Both the position numbers and the translations under genes were made by a program. This document shows positions 55,804 through 63,756 of a DNA stretch of 64,000 nucleotides, piece after piece. Numbering within the stretch: position 1 is the first letter of the stretch; each line of letters starts with the position of its first letter. Source of the stretch: Acetobacter lambici (lineage in GTDB: Bacteria > Pseudomonadota > Alphaproteobacteria > Acetobacterales > Acetobacteraceae); contig NZ_WOTD01000008.1 of assembly GCF_011516885.1 (NCBI RefSeq), forward strand, positions 46,367-110,366, in the 5' to 3' direction. Below the pieces are notes generated by a model. It did no database searches, was not told where the DNA came from, and saw nothing but the letters and a program-made list of their open reading frames with translations.

Positions 55804-56628
55804 ATGAAGCACTGGCAGATTGATCAACTGCCATGGGATCGGTTTGATCCCACCAAGGTTGACCCGGAGCTGATCCCTGCCATTAAGGCTGCCGCCGTTG
55901 TGGAACGCAACAGCGTGGACTACGCACTCTACCTCAACAACGTCTTTCGCAACGACCCGGACTTCTGCACGGCTGCCAACCATTGGGCGGAAGAAGAAAT
56001 CCAGCACGGGGATGCGCTGGGCCGCTGGGCCATGCTGGCCGACCCGAGCTGGGATTACACAGCCGCCTTCCAGCGTTACCGCGATTTTTACAAAATTCCG
56101 CTCGATGTTGACCAGTCCGTGCGCGGGTCCCAGACCGGGGAACTGATCGCACGCTGCATGGTGGAAACCGGCACATCGTCTTTTTATTCCGCACTGGCGG
56201 ACACCACGGACGAACCCGTGCTCAAGGCCCTGTGCAAACAGATTGCCGCTGATGAGTTCCGGCATTTCAAGCTGTTTTATGACCATATGCACCGTTACCT
56301 GCGCCGCGAGAACATTGGGCTTTGGCAGCGTATCCGTATTGCACTGGGCCGTGTGACGGAAACCGAGGATGATGAACTGGCGTCCGCCTACTACACAACC
56401 AACATCCCGCCAGACCAGCCTTATGACCATACACGCTGCATTGCTGCCTATATGGTGCGGGCCATGCGCACCTACCGGCCCCAGCACCTGCGCCGGGTAA
56501 CAACCATGGTGTTCAAGATCATTGGCCTGCCTACCCATAGCTGGTTGCAGTCCGTGGCGTTCCGTATTTCGGAAAAACTGTTCATCCGGCGGCAGCAACG
56601 GTTTGCACGCATTGCGGACATAAGCTGA
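55804..56628 (+). CDS. Ferritin-like di-iron protein of unknown function
   Basis: 274-residue protein with a four-helix di-iron site, related in pattern to acyl-ACP desaturase or rubrerythrin-like proteins. Likely ligands are Glu34 (AAVVERNSVDY), Glu65 with His68 (EEEIQHGD), Glu121 (MVETGTSSFYS) and Glu151 with His154 (DEFRHFKLF), giving the two E-x-x-H pairs. The remainder is basic and helical, with a C-terminal RRQQRFARIADIS. It has no signal peptide. Function could be oxygen-dependent oxidation, iron storage or peroxide defence; I cannot choose. It has a good ribosome site. Confidence 0.8.
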   Translation: MKHWQIDQLPWDRFDPTKVDPELIPAIKAAAVVERNSVDYALYLNNVFRNDPDFCTAANHWAEEEIQHGDALGRWAMLADPSWDYTAAFQRYRDFYKIPLDVDQSVRGSQTGELIARCMVETGTSSFYSALADTTDEPVLKALCKQIAADEFRHFKLFYDHMHRYLRRENIGLWQRIRIALGRVTETEDDELASAYYTTNIPPDQPYDHTRCIAAYMVRAMRTYRPQHLRRVTTMVFKIIGLPTHSWLQSVAFRISEKLFIRRQQRFARIADIS

Positions 56629-56698
56629 GCGGGGCTTGCAGCGGGCGGACAGGCGGGTCATCCTCTGTTCGTTCCAACCGCTGGAGAACAGACAGACC

Positions 56699-57083
56699 AT
56701 GTTCACGCACATCATGGTGGGTACTAACGATATTGCCCGCTCTAAAAAATTCTACGATGCCGTTTTTGCTGCCCTGAACATCCCTCCGGCAGAAATCAGC
56801 GCCACGGGCCGCATTTCCTATGGCAAGCATGAGGTCCGGTTTATTGTAACCCCTCCGCTGGATGGCAAGCCTGCTACTCCGGCCAATGGCGGCAACAATC
56901 AGCTTTCAGGCCGAAACGCCCGCCATGGCCGACGCATGGCACAAGGCCGGTGTGGAAAACGGTGGCAAAGCCATTGAAAACCCGCCCGGCGTGCGCCAGA
57001 CCCCCGTTGGCCCCCTCTACCTTGCCTACCTGCGCGACCCGGACGGCAACAAGCTGTGCATTGCCTGTAAAGTGCCTGCGTAA
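56699..57083 (+). pseudogene. VOC (glyoxalase/bleomycin-resistance fold) protein, frameshifted
   Basis: The frame from the ATG at 56699 encodes MFTHIMVGTNDIARSKKFYD, the start of a VOC protein, and runs through GKHEVRFIVTPPLDGKPATP to ANGG. It then goes out of register. The next frame continues exactly with TISFQAETPAMADAWHKAG, GGKAIENPPG and LYLAYLRDPDGNKLCIACK. Removing one A at 56894-56895 restores a full protein of 128 residues, ending in the usual VOC metal/edge segment. As in the phosphoesterase gene near 1.3 kb, the break is one extra base. It may be a decayed gene or a sequencing error. Substrate unknown. Confidence 0.8.
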
Positions 57084-57161
57084 CCCACCCGATCGGCCCG
57101 CACACCCTGCTCCACAAGAACACCAACTTCCGTTTTTAGGAGCAGGGACAAAGCTAGGCCT

Positions 57162-57206
57162 GACCAGACAGTTCCATAACCCCGTGAGGTTGGGAACTGT
57201 CTGGTC
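57162..57206. repeat. Perfect 14-bp inverted repeat between convergent genes
   Basis: GACCAGACAGTTCC (57162-57175) and GGAACTGTCTGGTC (57193-57206) with a 17-base loop that can pair further (AACC/GGTT). It lies between the VOC and SDR stop codons and may end both transcripts, though no T run follows on either strand. Confidence 0.65.
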
Positions 57207-57234
57207 CAGCGCATTAAAACAGCCTCCTCACACA

Positions 57235-58005
57235 TTAGCCCAGCATGGTGCGGTCCACCGCCAGACCGGCGGATGCCTGGCAGGTTGGCATCATTTCCAC
57301 ATGGTTGATGTTCACATGTGCTGGCAAGCCAAGCACCCACGCCACGGTTTCGGCTATATCATCAGGTAGCAGGGGGGCTGTGCCCTTGTACACGGCATCT
57401 GCCTTGCCCTGATCGCCCAGACGGACCTGACTGAACTCACTCCCCCCGCATAGTCCCGGCGCAATGGTGGTGGCTCTGACCTGCCTGCCCAGTAGGTCGC
57501 TGCGCAGGTTGCGCATGAACTGGTCCACAAATGCTTTTGTAGCCCCGTACACATTGGCTCCGGGGTAGGGGTAGGTGCCAGCCGTACTCCCCAAGGACAC
57601 AACATGCCCAGCATTACGGGCAACCATGCCGGGCAACAGGGCACGTGTAATTTCCACAAGCCCGGTCACGTTGGTAGCGATCATGGTCTCCCAGTCCTGC
57701 GGCGTGGTCTGCCATGCTTTTTCCAGCCCCAGAGCCAACCCTGCGTTATTGACCAGCACATCGACCGCCTGCCAGTCCTGCGGCAGACTCTGTGGCAGGG
57801 CGCGTATGGCGGACAGGTCGGTCATATCCAGCCGGAAGGGCAGAATACGCCCAGCCTCCACCTGCCCTGCCAGAGCCTCCAGCCGCTCCTGCCTGCGGCC
57901 CGTTGCAATAACCCGGTATCCCTCCCGCACAAGCCGTAGGGCTATGGCATGCCCAAACCCGGCCGTAGCCCCGGTAACCAGCGCAACCTTGAATTTTTGT
58001 GCCAT
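57235..58005 (-). CDS. Short-chain dehydrogenase, YdfG-like
   Basis: NAD(P)-dependent dehydrogenase of 256 residues, classical SDR. TGATAGFG (11-18) is the cofactor glycine motif, NNAG (86-89) is the structural motif, and Ser140, Tyr153 and Lys157 (YGATK) form the catalytic triad. The last part, APLLPDDIAETVAWVLGLPAHVNINHVEMMP, is typical of the YdfG branch that acts on serine, 3-hydroxypropionate or malonic semialdehyde. GGAGA precedes the ATG. The exact substrate is not certain. It is 145 bases downstream of an Rrf2 regulator in the same direction. Confidence 0.9.
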   Translation of the reverse strand: MAQKFKVALVTGATAGFGHAIALRLVREGYRVIATGRRQERLEALAGQVEAGRILPFRLDMTDLSAIRALPQSLPQDWQAVDVLVNNAGLALGLEKAWQTTPQDWETMIATNVTGLVEITRALLPGMVARNAGHVVSLGSTAGTYPYPGANVYGATKAFVDQFMRNLRSDLLGRQVRATTIAPGLCGGSEFSQVRLGDQGKADAVYKGTAPLLPDDIAETVAWVLGLPAHVNINHVEMMPTCQASAGLAVDRTMLG

Positions 58006-58150
58006 TGATCTGTCTCCATCCCAGCCAGAATTCCACCAACAGCCTATGCCAGTGTGCTGGCAGAACCAACACCATGCTCAGCTTTTACCCGCACACAAAC
58101 GCATGACGGAACGGGCTGGCGTGGCAGACCACGCAGTAGTGGGCTGGTGC

Positions 58151-58609
58151 TCAGGACTGCGGCTTTGGTGCCGCCGCCTGCGCCAGTGTCCGGCGTTCAT
58201 AGGGTTGCAGCAGATCCGCCAATGTGGCCTTGTCCAGCACCCCCATAAACGCATCCAGCGCACTCCCCAGCACGCCGCGCAGGCTACACCCGCCAGAGAG
58301 CAGGCAGGGTGTGGCCTCATCCCCATTACGGGCCATGCAGCCAACCAGCGCCATATCCTCCTCGGTGTGGCGCACCACGTCTCCCACACAAATTTCCTCC
58401 GCAGGGCGGCCCAGTGTCAGCCCGCCGCCGCGCCCCCTTTGTGTCTGCACAAACCCGCCACGCCCCAGATGGTGAATGATCTTGACCAGATGATTTTCGG
58501 AAATGCCATAAGTCTGGGCTACCTCACGTATGGAAACACGCCTGTCCGTATTCACGGCCAGATAAAGCAAGGTGCGTAGCGCGTAGTCGGTGTACAAAGT
58601 CAGACGCAT
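58151..58609 (-). CDS. Rrf2 family iron-sulfur transcription regulator (NsrR-like)
   Basis: 152-residue DNA-binding protein. The winged helix is MRLTLYTDYALRTLLYLAV then VSIREVAQTYGISENHLVKI, and RGRGGGLTLGRP is the wing. Three cysteines, Cys91, Cys102 and Cys108 (GCMARNGDEATPCLLSGGCSL), stand at the Fe-S cluster site of the Rrf2 family. The opening MRLTLYTDYALRTL is close to NsrR, the nitric-oxide sensor. In NsrR the first two cysteines are usually nearer each other than the ten residues seen here. No flavohaemoglobin or nor gene is in the window, so the regulon is unknown. It precedes the SDR gene. Confidence 0.85.
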   Translation of the reverse strand: MRLTLYTDYALRTLLYLAVNTDRRVSIREVAQTYGISENHLVKIIHHLGRGGFVQTQRGRGGGLTLGRPAEEICVGDVVRHTEEDMALVGCMARNGDEATPCLLSGGCSLRGVLGSALDAFMGVLDKATLADLLQPYERRTLAQAAAPKPQS

Positions 58610-59129
58610 AACAAAAAAATCTGCTCCAGCGGGTTATGGAAGTGGCACGGGGTCAATCCAGGCCGGGACTGGCGAGGCCAACCCTAAACGCCGCCTAACT
58701 GCCATGGTTTTTTATAAAATGCGAACCCACCCCCGCGGGCAGGCGAACAAACCGGCGGAATAAGGAACAAATGCAGAAAGACGATGAAACATGTGCGCCT
58801 GCCTGCCTTCCACAAAACTATCCACAGGGTTTTCCCGCAATCCGTCCCCTTCCATTGTGGATAAGCTTACCTGTGGCATTGCCAGAATAGTATAAAAAAT
58901 GTCTGTTTCCTGCGGTTCGTAGCTTTTTTAAGCTTTTATGACACCAAACCCTCTTGACCCCTTACCGCAACAACGAGTCGGTGTGTTGCAATTCATCCAC
59001 AGCCCGGCAAAGCAGTAATCGGGCACCAAAACCATGCCGCCATGCCCCGCACCCGATTGCGCATAGACCCAAACGGCTGGCACACTACGGCGCAATCTCT
59101 TTTCAGGCCCGAGGAGCTTACAAAGCCTC
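58610..59129. other. 520-bp intergenic region with DnaA-box matches
   Basis: No protein gene. Three matches to the DnaA box TTATCCACA lie within 184 bases: CTATCCACA at 58818-58826 (8 of 9), TTATCCACA at 58856-58864 on the minus strand (perfect), and TCATCCACA at 58993-59001 (8 of 9). Between and beside them are AT-rich stretches, such as AGTATAAAAAATG near 58890 and AGCTTTTTTAAGCTTTTATG near 58921. The region also carries the promoters of the Rrf2 gene and purU. It may be a chromosomal replication origin or a DnaA-controlled promoter region; see findings. Confidence 0.4.
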
Positions 59130-59975
59130 ATGCAGTTCATTCTTACTTTTTCCTGCCCGGACAAGGCTGGCATTGTGGCCGGCGTGACCTCGGCACTGGC
59201 CCGGCAGGGAGCCGATATTACAGAGACCCACCAGTTCAGTGACCGCAGTACGGGCCAACTGTTCATGCGGCTGGCTTTTTTTACTCCCGCAGCCAACGGT
59301 ATGGCGAACATAAAAGCCTGCCTTGCCCCTGTGGCCGAAGAGTTTGGCATGAACATGCGCCTGCATGACGCAGCCGTGCTGCCACGTATGATTATTATGG
59401 TCTCGCGCTTTGACCACGCCTTGCTCAACCTGCTGTACCAGGTCCGTGTGGGCTGGTTGCGGGCCGAAATTGTGGCCATTGTCTCCAACCACTCCGACAG
59501 CGAGGCCACGGCCCGCCAAGCCGGGGTGCCCTACTACTACTGGCCGGTAAACCCACAGAACAAAACCGAGCAGGAAGACAGACTACGCGACCTTGTGCAA
59601 ACCACACAGGCGGACCTGATCGTGCTGGCCCGTTACATGCAGGTCCTCTCCGATAGTCTGAGCGCGCAGTTCAGCGGGCGGATTATTAACATCCACCACT
59701 CCTTCCTGCCCTCCTTCAAAGGAGCGCGCCCTTACCATCAGGCCTATGCCCGTGGTGTTAAGCTGATCGGAGCAACCGCGCATTACGTCACCGCCGATCT
59801 GGATGAAGGCCCGATTATTGAGCAGGAAACAGCACGGGTCAGCCACAATCTCTCCCCCGATGATTATATTGCCACGGGGCGGGGTGTGGAATCGCAGGTA
59901 CTCGCGCGGGCGGTCAAACTGCATACCGAACACCGGGTTATGCTAAACGGCCACCGCACCATTATTTTTTCCTGA
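59130..59975 (+). CDS. purU: Formyltetrahydrofolate deformylase PurU
   Basis: Hydrolyses 10-formyl-tetrahydrofolate to formate and tetrahydrofolate, balancing the one-carbon pool for purine and glycine metabolism. 281 residues: an N-terminal ACT domain (MQFILTFSCPDKAGIVAGVT), then the formyltransferase-fold domain with VRVGWLRAEIVAIVSNHSD, DLIVLARYMQVLSD, IINIHHSFLPSFKGARPYHQ and GATAHYVTADLDEGPIIEQE. These contain the catalytic Asn, His and Asp of the family. GAGGAG precedes the ATG. It follows the DnaA-box region and is convergent with the second TonB receptor. Confidence 0.95.
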   Translation: MQFILTFSCPDKAGIVAGVTSALARQGADITETHQFSDRSTGQLFMRLAFFTPAANGMANIKACLAPVAEEFGMNMRLHDAAVLPRMIIMVSRFDHALLNLLYQVRVGWLRAEIVAIVSNHSDSEATARQAGVPYYYWPVNPQNKTEQEDRLRDLVQTTQADLIVLARYMQVLSDSLSAQFSGRIINIHHSFLPSFKGARPYHQAYARGVKLIGATAHYVTADLDEGPIIEQETARVSHNLSPDDYIATGRGVESQVLARAVKLHTEHRVMLNGHRTIIFS

Positions 59976-59992
59976 CCCACCTGATAGCGGAA

Positions 59993-60035
59993 CCTCCCCG
60001 CCACCCTGCTTTTCGGGCACAGGAACGTGGGGAGG
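59993..60035. terminator. Hairpin between purU and the second TonB receptor
   Basis: CCTCCCC (59993-59999) pairs with GGGGAGG (60029-60035) over a 29-base loop that can itself pair in part (CCTG/CAGG). No T run. It lies between convergent stop codons. Confidence 0.4.
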
Positions 60036-60109
60036 ACTGTTCAGGTAACACCCTACCCCACACCATGCCATGCGCCCCCCACTTGGGCCAAAGCCCGCGC
60101 ACGCGTGCC

Positions 60110-62434
60110 CTAAAAACCGGTGGAGGCAGTAAACAGGGCGGCAAAACCACCCCCGATGTAATAATCGGGTGCCTCACCGGAAACCACACTCCCATGCCGC
60201 CCCACCGTATCGTGCGCGGCAAGTGTTGGGTCGGCCACACCAGACAGGTAATGCTGGTTGGTAATGTTAATAAAGTTCATGCGGAACTGCGGCGCATGCA
60301 GTACGGAAACGTCCTTCATACGGTAACCAAGAGCCAGATTGCCCGTTACGTGGGAAGGCATGCGCTCATCATTCATGAAAGTCGCATACTGGTGCCCGGT
60401 GTATTTGACCGTCATCACACCAAAAAAATGCCCGTCGTCATATGTCAGCCCTGCCGCGGCCTGCAAAGTGGGAGTGCGGACCGAGCGTTTACCCCGCGTT
60501 GGCAGGACCTCCGTGCCAGAATACAGGTCATTATCAATCGTGGAGTGCAGATATTCGCCCGAAAGATAGGGGCTTATATGGTGCCACGGTCTTAGCCCGA
60601 CCTCCACATCCACCCCCCGTGTGGTCTGCCCGCCCGCATTGATGGTGGACTGCACCGGTGCCCCATTGAGCATGACAAGGGTAGAAACCTGCCGGTTTGT
60701 AAAATTGTAGTTGAACAGGGTTAGCGCACCCACAACAAGGTCATCGGCGTAGCGGTAACCCAGTTCCTCGGCAATGGAGTATTCATTCTTCAGGCTACCG
60801 GTGCCTTTTTGCTCCACCGCACCACTGGTCGGGTCGTACACATCATACAACGCTGTTTCCGCCGGGGTGCGAAAGTTGGTCGTGGCGTTAAAAAAGACCT
60901 GATGATGTGCTGTTATCTGGAATCTGGCCCCAAGACGGGGCAGCGGCACGGCTGTATTTGTGCCCATGTGGTAGGTACTCCCCGGCATGGCGTTTGTACC
61001 CATGCGGGAGAACATAACCTCCTTAAACCCCGCACTCAGTAACAGCCGGTCATGCAGCAACGTCAGCCGGTCGCCTATAAAAAGGGCGTTGGTCTGGGAA
61101 ATAGTGTGGTTATTCGCCCCCCATAGTGCCTGCCCGTCCGCCGTGCGCAAGGGGCGACCTCCCCATATAGACCCGCCAGAACCCGAGGCATCCAGCATGG
61201 AAAACGTCTGTTTTTCCGTGTCATCCCCATAATCGTACCAGTAGCCCAGTATCAGATCATTGGGGCCACGCTTCCAGTCCAGTGCGGCCGTAAAGCCTGA
61301 TCGATAGCTACGCTGCGTATAATCCGCCCGAACGGACATATACCCGCCCGGAGTATTGGCCAGGGTCGGGTCTAGCTGCACAGGCTCCGTGCCATTGAAC
61401 AGCCCCGTGGTTGGCAATTGCATCCCCCCCGGCGCGTTGCCATACGCCCCCTGTGCATAGGGCGTGACCCTAAGGTCCAGCCCGTTGGCCAGATTAAGGT
61501 TTAGCGGCGCTGCCATATACAGGGTGCGCTCCGGCTGGCGGGCAAGGCGCCAGTAATCCGTGCCGCCTACTGCGTTCCCCGCATTATAATGGGCAGCAAG
61601 GTTATTGCCGCCATGTATGCCATCGGCCAGCCATGCATCTTTTGTAACCTGCGGGTAATAGCTGTCTATCGCCTGATTCCATGACCCGAGCAGGGCGGCA
61701 TTACTATTCTGCCCCCATGTTTTGAGCAGTTTAAAGTCCACATGCTGCCGCTCATCCCGCCCCGGTCCACGCCAGTTGTCCGTCGCGCCATGAGAGTAGG
61801 AGACAAAACCCCGCAGGCCGGTATGGGCTATTTCACCACTTTCAAGCCGCAGGAACTGGCGGTTGGTATTATACGAACCATAAGACGTATCAAACATTCC
61901 TCCGGCCTTGTCCGCCGGGGTCTGGAACCGCAGCTTCATCAACCCGCCAGCCGCATTCAGGACCGGGCTATCCAGATCTGGCGCACCTTGTTGCAGGCTT
62001 ATGGTTTCGTAATTCTCACTATCGGCGAACTGGCTGGGGTAGCCTGTGTAATAGGCAATGTCATTCAGGGGCATGCCTTCAAGCACATAACCAATGGCAT
62101 CCCCGTTCATCCCACGCACCGTGATATTGGTTTGTGGGGAAAACCCGAACGGGTCCGAACCGCTGACCGTAGCCCCCGGCAACTGGGCAACAAGGTCAAA
62201 CGCCGTAGCGGAAGGGGTCTGGCGGGCAATGTAGTCGGCATTGACCATGCTCTGGGCTTGTGGGTCGGACACAGGGCGGATCAGCCCCCCACCCGCAGGC
62301 AGATGTGCCGGGTTGGCATGCACGGTAACAATCTGCGCCTTGCCTGCCCGCAAGGGTTTGTCCGCCAGTGCGGAGCTGGCCATTACGCTCCCCAAAACGG
62401 CGGATACCCCATAACGCGCCCACACGCCCCGCAA
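60110..62434 (-). CDS. TonB-dependent outer-membrane receptor (second copy)
   Basis: 774-residue receptor with a signal peptide (MRGVWARYGVSAVLGSVMAS, cleavage near ALA-DK). The start codon is TTG at 62434, with AAAGGG about ten bases before it; a GTG three codons later is possible. The plug has DFVAQLP-like ATAFDLVAQLPGATVSG and NITVRGMNGDAIGYVLEGMP, then ISLQQGAPDLDSPVLNAAGG; barrel strands follow and the end YIGGGFAALFTASTGF is a normal outer-membrane terminus. It is not close to the first receptor and may have another ligand. No regulator is adjacent. Confidence 0.9.
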   Translation of the reverse strand: MRGVWARYGVSAVLGSVMASSALADKPLRAGKAQIVTVHANPAHLPAGGGLIRPVSDPQAQSMVNADYIARQTPSATAFDLVAQLPGATVSGSDPFGFSPQTNITVRGMNGDAIGYVLEGMPLNDIAYYTGYPSQFADSENYETISLQQGAPDLDSPVLNAAGGLMKLRFQTPADKAGGMFDTSYGSYNTNRQFLRLESGEIAHTGLRGFVSYSHGATDNWRGPGRDERQHVDFKLLKTWGQNSNAALLGSWNQAIDSYYPQVTKDAWLADGIHGGNNLAAHYNAGNAVGGTDYWRLARQPERTLYMAAPLNLNLANGLDLRVTPYAQGAYGNAPGGMQLPTTGLFNGTEPVQLDPTLANTPGGYMSVRADYTQRSYRSGFTAALDWKRGPNDLILGYWYDYGDDTEKQTFSMLDASGSGGSIWGGRPLRTADGQALWGANNHTISQTNALFIGDRLTLLHDRLLLSAGFKEVMFSRMGTNAMPGSTYHMGTNTAVPLPRLGARFQITAHHQVFFNATTNFRTPAETALYDVYDPTSGAVEQKGTGSLKNEYSIAEELGYRYADDLVVGALTLFNYNFTNRQVSTLVMLNGAPVQSTINAGGQTTRGVDVEVGLRPWHHISPYLSGEYLHSTIDNDLYSGTEVLPTRGKRSVRTPTLQAAAGLTYDDGHFFGVMTVKYTGHQYATFMNDERMPSHVTGNLALGYRMKDVSVLHAPQFRMNFINITNQHYLSGVADPTLAAHDTVGRHGSVVSGEAPDYYIGGGFAALFTASTGF

Positions 62435-62476
62435 GATCAGATACCCTTTATAGCCCTTGTCCAGCGCACACCTCCC

Positions 62477-62502
62477 CTACATGCTTACACCTGCGCATGT
62501 AG
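62477..62502. other. 8-bp inverted repeat upstream of the second receptor
   Basis: CTACATGC (62477-62484) and GCATGTAG (62495-62502) with a ten-base loop, in the 90-bp gap between the small membrane-protein gene and the receptor. It may be an operator or a weak attenuator; no T run follows. Confidence 0.4.
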
Positions 62503-62524
62503 GAGTATAGCGCATGAAGCAGAT

Positions 62525-62962
62525 TTAGTTTTCATCCACGTCGGATTTATCCCCCAGCACGATGGTCTGGTCGGAAATGGACACGTCCGTAACTGCCGGG
62601 CGTTGCAGGGCCTCTGTTGTATCCCGCGCAATCCCTGCTGTTTTATCCTTCAGATCCGCCAGTTCCTCGCGCACATCGGACAGAATTTCCAGCAAGGCGG
62701 CATGATCTTCGGAGGCGCGCTGGTCCGCCCCCTGGCTGAGCACGGCACTCCCCACCATAAGGGCAGGCAATGCGACCAACTGAATACAGTTGCTGATATA
62801 CAGCAGTGTATTCTGCCACTGCGGCACAAGAACCGGAACCAGAGAAAAAACAAAAAACGCATAAACGCACCAGATGCTGCCAAACAGCATGGTCATTTTT
62901 ACTGCAACGGCCACATTAATCCGCGCAATAAGGGACTTAGCAATTACTTCGGGTTTTCTCAT
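62525..62962 (-). CDS. Small two-helix membrane protein with C-terminal coiled coil
   Basis: 145-residue inner-membrane protein beginning MRKPEVIAKSLIARINVAVA, with two hydrophobic helices (about 25-45 and 55-75, with LFGSIWCVYAFFVF and ALMVGSAVLSQ). A C-terminal helical segment SEDHAALLEILSDVREELAD looks like a short coiled coil. The pattern FGS-W then two helices and an acidic-basic helix is like DUF1003 or low-affinity iron permease small proteins, but I am not sure. The start at 62962 is set by GGAAGAAGAG upstream. It precedes the second TonB receptor in the same direction by 90 bases. Confidence 0.6.
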   Translation of the reverse strand: MRKPEVIAKSLIARINVAVAVKMTMLFGSIWCVYAFFVFSLVPVLVPQWQNTLLYISNCIQLVALPALMVGSAVLSQGADQRASEDHAALLEILSDVREELADLKDKTAGIARDTTEALQRPAVTDVSISDQTIVLGDKSDVDEN

Positions 62963-63128
62963 GGGGTCTCTTCTTCCGTTACGCCGCGCAAACATGAGCA
63001 GCCGGCATTGCCGCGTGCGCTGTAACATACTCCAACCACCTTGTCCGCCAATCACAGCGGGCAGCACGGTTGCCCTGCATCAGGCAGATATGTGCCTACA
63101 ACCCTGCGCGCACCAAACAGCCCAGCAC

Positions 63129-63536
63129 TTAACCCTCAGGCAGAAGCTTAAGCAGGAACCGTAGCCGAAAAAAAGCAGCCTGCCCGCGTGCTGCATCGGC
63201 CTTGCGCAAAAACACCCCCACAACGTAAGTCCCATCCTGCTCGGGCCTGCCAACATAGGCGGCATTCTGCACCTTGCTGTTATAAACCTCCGCCCCGGCT
63301 GGATCACGGACCCAGAAGCTGACGCGCGCACTTTTTGCATGCCCCCCAACAAGCAAAAACTGCCCGACCTTGGCTGGCACCTTGTACTGCACGACCTCGT
63401 CCCCCTCGACCGTGCCCGCAACGGTTGCCTCATCCCCTTGCGTACGAAAATGAACAGTGCGCTGGTAGGCCTGTGCGTATCCTGCATGCCCCCACAGCAA
63501 CACAGCCACCGCCAGCACTCCCCCCATCCGGCGCAT
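63129..63536 (-). CDS. Small exported protein, possible lysozyme-inhibitor-like fold
   Basis: 135-residue periplasmic protein. Signal peptide GGVLAVAVLLWGHAGYAQA, then a beta-rich domain: GTVEGDEVVQYKVPAKVGQF, LVGGHAKSARVSFWVRDPAG, YNSKVQNAAYVGRPEQDGTY and VVGVFLRKADAARGQAAFF. The VQYKVPAKxGQ and GxYxVxVxLxRxxAxxGxxA pattern recalls the PliG/g-type lysozyme inhibitor or related envelope proteins; this is a tentative likeness. AAAGGGAG precedes the ATG by nine bases. It is followed in the same direction by the small membrane protein gene 166 bases away. Confidence 0.6.
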   Translation of the reverse strand: MRRMGGVLAVAVLLWGHAGYAQAYQRTVHFRTQGDEATVAGTVEGDEVVQYKVPAKVGQFLLVGGHAKSARVSFWVRDPAGAEVYNSKVQNAAYVGRPEQDGTYVVGVFLRKADAARGQAAFFRLRFLLKLLPEG

Positions 63537-63701
63537 GATGTTCCGCTCCCTTTATGCAACTCTGCCCTACTCGTGCCATACGCCGGGCAGGACCGCGAGT
63601 TCCCTGCATTGCACCCTACACTGCGAACATTTTCGCAAGGATGTCGTTTTCATGATTTTTAGGAGTCACAATGGCAGCGGGGGCCAGCGAAGCGGACATA
63701 A

Positions 63702-63737
63702 AAAAAACGGGCCAGCCTTATGGCGAGCCCGTTTTTT
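63702..63737. terminator. Terminator after exbD
   Basis: AAAAAACGGGC (63702-63712) and GCCCGTTTTTT (63727-63737), with inner GCC/GGC pairing. A and T runs on both sides allow bidirectional use; 20 bases beyond the exbD stop. Confidence 0.88.
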
Positions 63738-63756
63738 ATCTGGGATTTAGCAGCCC

